64,000 nt of DNA, from contig NZ_BAAAYO010000014.1 in NCBI RefSeq assembly GCF_039536325.1, positions 62,001-126,000 on the forward strand, in the 5' to 3' direction. Below are positions 61,800-64,000 of this stretch, piece after piece. The translations under genes were made by a program, and so were the position numbers. The notes under the pieces are model-generated. The model was given only the letters and a program-made list of their open reading frames with translations. It was not told where the DNA came from and made no database searches. The DNA is from Paenibacillus_AB hodogayensis (GTDB lineage Bacteria; Bacillota; Bacilli; Paenibacillales; NBRC-103111). Each line of letters starts with the position of its first letter. The stretch's first letter is position 1.

Positions 61800-61845
61800 A
61801 CATGTAATACCAGAGAAAGAAAGAGTAGATTGGGGAGTTTTTGGT

Positions 61846-62490
61846 ATGAAAGTATTTTCGTTTTTGTCCGTTTCTATGATCGAATGGTTTGCGTTGATCA
61901 CATTAGGTTTTACCACTTTTAAACTGGAAATTCGCGGGTATCGGGGTCAATTGATTTTTACATCGTTTTTGTTATCCCTTTTCTCCTACATCGCCATTGT
62001 TGTCCTTCAAATGAAAATATATTCAACCTTTCTTCAGCCTCCTATCGTGTTTTTGTTCCTATGGCAGATGTTTAGAATCCCTGCATTCTACGCCGGAGTC
62101 GTCACAACAAGCGGCTATTTGACTTATACAGTGCTGCAATCTTTCATTTTCTTTTTTTTCCAAAAATTCGGGGCAATCATTGAACCGGAAACATCAATTA
62201 CGTATTTGGGGCAAATCACAACCGCAGCACTAGCTCTGCTTGGCTCTTGGATTATTTACAAGAAGAGAATGGGCTATACATTCATTCCATATGGAGAACG
62301 TTTGATCATCAAATTTTCCGGGATCAATTTAAAACTTTTACTGTTTACTGTGCTCGGTTATTTAATGATGCTCGGTTTTAATTACCTACTGTATAGCGAT
62401 TTTACTTTGATCTTGCTTTGCATCCTTACTCTGGCTTTATTGCTCCTGCAATTCTGGGTAATTAGAAAGGAGTACTCCAATGATCGTTGA
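61846..62490 (+). CDS. Polytopic membrane protein of the agr-like operon, no kinase domain
   Basis: A 214-residue protein that is almost entirely hydrophobic, with about six or seven membrane segments and short basic loops. I do not recognise a specific family. Size and topology recall the N-terminal sensor half of AgrC/GHKL peptide-receptor kinases, but no DHp or ATPase domain follows: the frame ends at residue 214 and overlaps agrB. GGGGAG lies eight bases before the ATG. As first gene of the operon it could be a receptor, an exporter component or an immunity-like protein. Confidence 0.75.
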   Translation: MKVFSFLSVSMIEWFALITLGFTTFKLEIRGYRGQLIFTSFLLSLFSYIAIVVLQMKIYSTFLQPPIVFLFLWQMFRIPAFYAGVVTTSGYLTYTVLQSFIFFFFQKFGAIIEPETSITYLGQITTAALALLGSWIIYKKRMGYTFIPYGERLIIKFSGINLKLLLFTVLGYLMMLGFNYLLYSDFTLILLCILTLALLLLQFWVIRKEYSNDR

Positions 62491-63004
62491 AGCATGGTCG
62501 GAAAAAATCGCATTACATATAAAAAAAGCAAATGAAGAAGAAACGGTTAGCATAGAAGTTATGAAGTTTGCTCTGATTATCCTTATTAATTTTATGATTC
62601 CTGTTTGTATTTCTTTGCTCATCGGTTTAATAACTGGGAAGCTAATGGCGACTTCTATTTCCATTCTAGCTTTCGTCCTTCTGCGCATGGCCTCCGGAGG
62701 GTTTCATTTCCAATCTCCCATAGTATGCATGATTTCAACAACTATAGTAACAGCGGCACCTCCTCATATCGCTTTATCGCATATATTTATATACATTTTC
62801 ACAGCTATCAGCCTGCTTCTCGTACTCATCAAGGCTCCCTCCAATTTAAAAGGCTACAATCGGATGCCGGAACGGTTTTATCCTTACTTAAAGCTCGTTT
62901 CCGCCATTCTTGTATGCATAAATTTTATCTTTGTTTCTTCATCCGTAGCAGTTGTATTTCTGATTCAAGGCATCCTACTATTTAAGAATGTAAAGGAGGT
63001 GTGA
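62480..63004 (+). CDS. agrB: AgrB-like cysteine protease for autoinducer processing
   Basis: A 174-residue membrane protein. The catalytic pair of AgrB is visible: His76 in LLRMASGGFHFQSP and Cys83 in IVCMI, with the same seven-residue spacing as His77/Cys84 of staphylococcal AgrB, and the conserved Arg just before. About five hydrophobic segments follow. It removes the C-terminal tail of the AgrD precursor and closes the thiolactone or lactone ring. The ATG overlaps the preceding gene by 11 bases with AAGGAG inside it; agrD-like follows after two bases. Confidence 0.9.
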   Translation: MIVEAWSEKIALHIKKANEEETVSIEVMKFALIILINFMIPVCISLLIGLITGKLMATSISILAFVLLRMASGGFHFQSPIVCMISTTIVTAAPPHIALSHIFIYIFTAISLLLVLIKAPSNLKGYNRMPERFYPYLKLVSAILVCINFIFVSSSVAVVFLIQGILLFKNVKEV

Positions 63005-63006
63005 AT

Positions 63007-63123
63007 ATGGCACGTTTAACAGCAAAAGTTGCGTCTTACTTTTTGAATGGAATAGCTCGTTTTTTTGTCCAAACTGCCTCACCCACGCAACATCGCCCAG
63101 AAATCCCTAATGAATTACGGTAA
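63007..63123 (+). CDS. agrD: AgrD-like cyclic autoinducer precursor, cysteine-free
   Basis: A 38-residue peptide: a basic amphipathic N-terminal helix (ARLTAKVASYFLNGIARFF), a short core (VQTASPTQH) and an acidic, proline-containing C-terminal tail (RPEIPNELR) of the kind AgrB recognises and cuts. AGGAGG lies just upstream, within agrB. Canonical AgrD has a Cys in the core that forms the thiolactone; this peptide has none, so a ring would have to be a lactone through Ser25 or a nearby Thr. The identification rests on position, size and tail. Confidence 0.85.
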   Translation: MARLTAKVASYFLNGIARFFVQTASPTQHRPEIPNELR

Positions 63124-63133
63124 TTTTGGTATG

Positions 63134-63169
63134 AGGCTGCCAGAGCTTCTGGCAGCCTAAGTTTCTTTT
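63134..63169 (+). terminator. Strong intrinsic terminator after agrD
   Basis: AGGCTGCCAGA and TCTGGCAGCCT form a perfect 11-base-pair stem with a GCT loop, followed by AAGTTTCTTTT. It separates agrD from the LytTR gene and is duplicated at 63941-63975. Confidence 0.92.
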
Positions 63170-63188
63170 AACGGAGTTGACTTCCCGA

Positions 63189-63584
63189 ATGGTCAAGTAC
63201 CCTGTTACTCTCGACCCCCACAACTTTGAATCTGTGATCATGCTTGATCCCGAAGAAATTATTAAGATAGAGGTTCATGATCGCAGCATCACTTTTCATA
63301 CAAAGACACAAACGTTTTATCCGCTTAGCTGGACTATCTCTACGCTTGAGCATCATCTAAGAAATCTCGACTTTCTTAGACTGGATAGAAACAATTTGGT
63401 TAATATGAATAAAATCACACATTTAGACGAAGAGCGGGCGCTCGTTTTTTTTGACCCTGAAATTACAAATTCAAGTAAATTTGCCACAATATCGAACAGA
63501 GAAAAAAATCGAGCTAAACAAGAAATCGAAGATCGCATTAGCAAAAATTCGGACAAAAATGATTCGAACTCTATAGACATTTGA
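63189..63584 (+). CDS. Stand-alone LytTR DNA-binding protein
   Basis: A 131-residue protein that is essentially one LytTR domain: IMLDPEEIIKIEVHDRSITF, then TFYPLSWTISTLEHHLRNLD, then FLRLDRNNLVNMNKITHLDE (the typical recognition-strand region). No receiver domain precedes it, unlike AgrA or ComE. The ATG at 63189 is 12 bases after GGAG; a TTG at 63177 abuts that site and is possible. A charged Lys/Asp/Ser tail ends the protein. It probably regulates the agr-like operon or its targets, by an unknown input since no kinase is encoded nearby. Confidence 0.85.
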   Translation: MVKYPVTLDPHNFESVIMLDPEEIIKIEVHDRSITFHTKTQTFYPLSWTISTLEHHLRNLDFLRLDRNNLVNMNKITHLDEERALVFFDPEITNSSKFATISNREKNRAKQEIEDRISKNSDKNDSNSIDI

Positions 63585-63626
63585 TTCGAAAATTGGGCCC
63601 TTCGGTGGCTTGCTATATAATTGTAG

Positions 63627-63655
63627 TTTCAGTTAACCAATTTTCAATTAACCAA
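63627..63655 (+). repeat. Tandem direct repeats, candidate LytTR binding site
   Basis: TTTCAGTTAACCAA (63627-63640) and TTTCAATTAACCAA (63642-63655) differ at one base and are 15 bases apart start to start. CAGTTAA resembles the core of AgrA-type LytTR sites, although classical sites are spaced by about two helical turns. They lie between the LytTR gene and the decayed agrD copy. Confidence 0.55.
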
Positions 63656-63780
63656 CTAAAACAAATGAACCTGAATTTCGGTACAAGAAACTGGGGCGGC
63701 TGGGCCGGTCGTGTTCTCAACTGCCGGCTGAACTGCGAATGCTGAATCTGAAGGGTTAACCTTGATATATAAAGCGACTT

Positions 63781-63818
63781 CCTGGGAAAAGCCCAGCCGC
63801 GTGGCGGTTATTCCCAGG
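63781..63818. repeat. Inverted repeat at the break of the duplicated segment
   Basis: CCTGGGAA (63781-63788) and TTCCCAGG (63811-63818) are perfect 8-base arms around 22 bases. The right arm occupies exactly the place where the start codon of the second agrD copy should be. The flanking 63656-63810 shows no similarity to the first agr copy and no gene I can support. Confidence 0.5.
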
Positions 63819-63930
63819 CGCAAGTGCTTGAATTGCTTCTTACGTTTTAAGCCGCATCGCTCGCTTTTTCGTACAAACCGCTTCACCGATTGGTCATATG
63901 CCAGAAATTCCGGTAGAATTAAAGAAATGA
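63811..63930 (+). pseudogene. Decayed second agrD-like peptide gene
   Basis: Aligned without gaps over the first 24 codons, this segment encodes IASYVLSRIARFFVQTASP, then IGHMPEIPVELKK and stop, clearly homologous to the intact peptide (VASYFLNGIARFFVQTASP, PEIPNELR). The position of the start ATG reads TTC, and codon 7 is TGA. No in-frame ATG, GTG or TTG with a ribosome site precedes the conserved part. The mature core would be SPIGH instead of SPTQH. It looks like an inactivated paralogue produced by tandem duplication. Confidence 0.75.
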
Positions 63931-63940
63931 GTACAGAATG

Positions 63941-63975
63941 GGCTGGCAGACATCTGTCAGCCTGACTTTCTTTTC
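63941..63975 (+). terminator. Duplicated terminator after the agrD-like pseudogene
   Basis: GGCTGGCAGA pairs with TCTGTCAGCC around CA, followed by TGACTTTCTTTT. Sequence and position match the terminator after the intact agrD, supporting a tandem duplication. Confidence 0.85.
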
Positions 63976-63989
63976 TGGAGTTGACTTTC

Positions 63990-64000
63990 GTGATATTCCC
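63990..64000 (+). CDS. Probable start of a second LytTR-type gene, cut by the window end
   Basis: GGAGTTGACTT is shared with the segment just before the first LytTR start. A GTG at 63990 sits nine bases after GGAG and continues ATA TTC CC; an in-frame TTG at 63981 is the alternative, as in the first copy. Only three to six codons are visible, so the product is inferred from the duplication pattern alone. Confidence 0.3.

Noticed and set aside
63665..63745. A 26-codon plus-strand ORF with Gly, Trp and three Cys residues, reminiscent of a small peptide precursor
   Set aside because: No ribosome site before the ATG, and it lies in the inserted-looking segment beside the decayed agrD copy. A coincidence is more likely than a second signal peptide.
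63656..63886. A 76-codon minus-strand frame across the agrD-like pseudogene
   Set aside because: It is antisense to a segment whose plus-strand homology to agrD explains it, and no start site is visible.
1..64000. CRISPR arrays, tRNA/rRNA genes, complete insertion sequences, prophage
   Set aside because: No regularly spaced repeats, no tRNA-like cloverleaf or rRNA sequence, and no transposase, integrase or phage structural motif was found on either strand.

Overview
The window comes from a moderately GC-rich endospore-former of the Paenibacillaceae (Paenibacillus/Cohnella type). The pointers are strong Shine-Dalgarno sites with frequent GTG/TTG starts, a SinI/SinR pair, S-layer-homology (SLH) surface proteins, Bacillus-type Zur and Fur boxes, an Agr-like peptide locus, and homologues of B. 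subtilis YjhB, YfnB and YcgQ/YcgR. I see no tRNA, rRNA, CRISPR array, complete insertion sequence or prophage.

Layout. 0-21 kb is chromosomal housekeeping: a DedA membrane protein (cut by the window edge), a membrane-anchored cupredoxin, sinI/sinR, a HisC-type aminotransferase divergent from a MocR regulator, a Cache-GGDEF diguanylate cyclase, a Nudix hydrolase, a B12-binding radical SAM protein, an M29 aminopeptidase, a sugar-phosphate isomerase, an ABC-2 exporter, an RluA-type pseudouridine synthase, a methyltransferase, a VanRS-like two-component system, a GNAT enzyme, a HAD phosphatase and a VTT-domain membrane protein.

21-29 kb looks like a zinc-starvation island. It holds a COG0523 GTPase followed by a ChlI/ChlD-like AAA+/VWA chelatase pair, a second COG0523 GTPase on the other strand, and a YcgR/YcgQ-type permease pair. 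All three transcription units carry Zur-like boxes. A DUF1540 protein and an AraC regulator under a perfect 7-1-7 Fur box follow.

30-41 kb is a one-directional cluster for taking up and oxidising an unknown organic compound, probably organosulfur. It encodes an HpaB-type oxygenase, SsuD, an NtaA-type monooxygenase, a Dpp/Opp-type ABC transporter with fused ATPases, and a luciferase-like monooxygenase. A divergent TetR regulator sits upstream.

42-61 kb carries cell-surface and carbohydrate functions: a 1587-aa GLUG/SLH protein, a TetR regulator, a membrane-anchored GH26-like glycosidase with a non-canonical start, a sugar isomerase/dehydrogenase pair, and an operon of a 391-aa SLH protein plus a 2385-aa secreted multidomain protein. 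That operon is preceded by a promoter, a leader ORF and an intrinsic terminator.

61.8-64 kb is clearly AT-richer and holds an unusual quorum-sensing-like locus: a kinase-less polytopic membrane protein, AgrB, a cysteine-free AgrD-like peptide, and a stand-alone LytTR DNA-binding protein. It is followed by a partial tandem duplication with a decayed second peptide gene, a second copy of the terminator, and the first bases of a likely second LytTR gene at the window edge. This locus and the Zur/chelatase island are the best candidates for undescribed biology.
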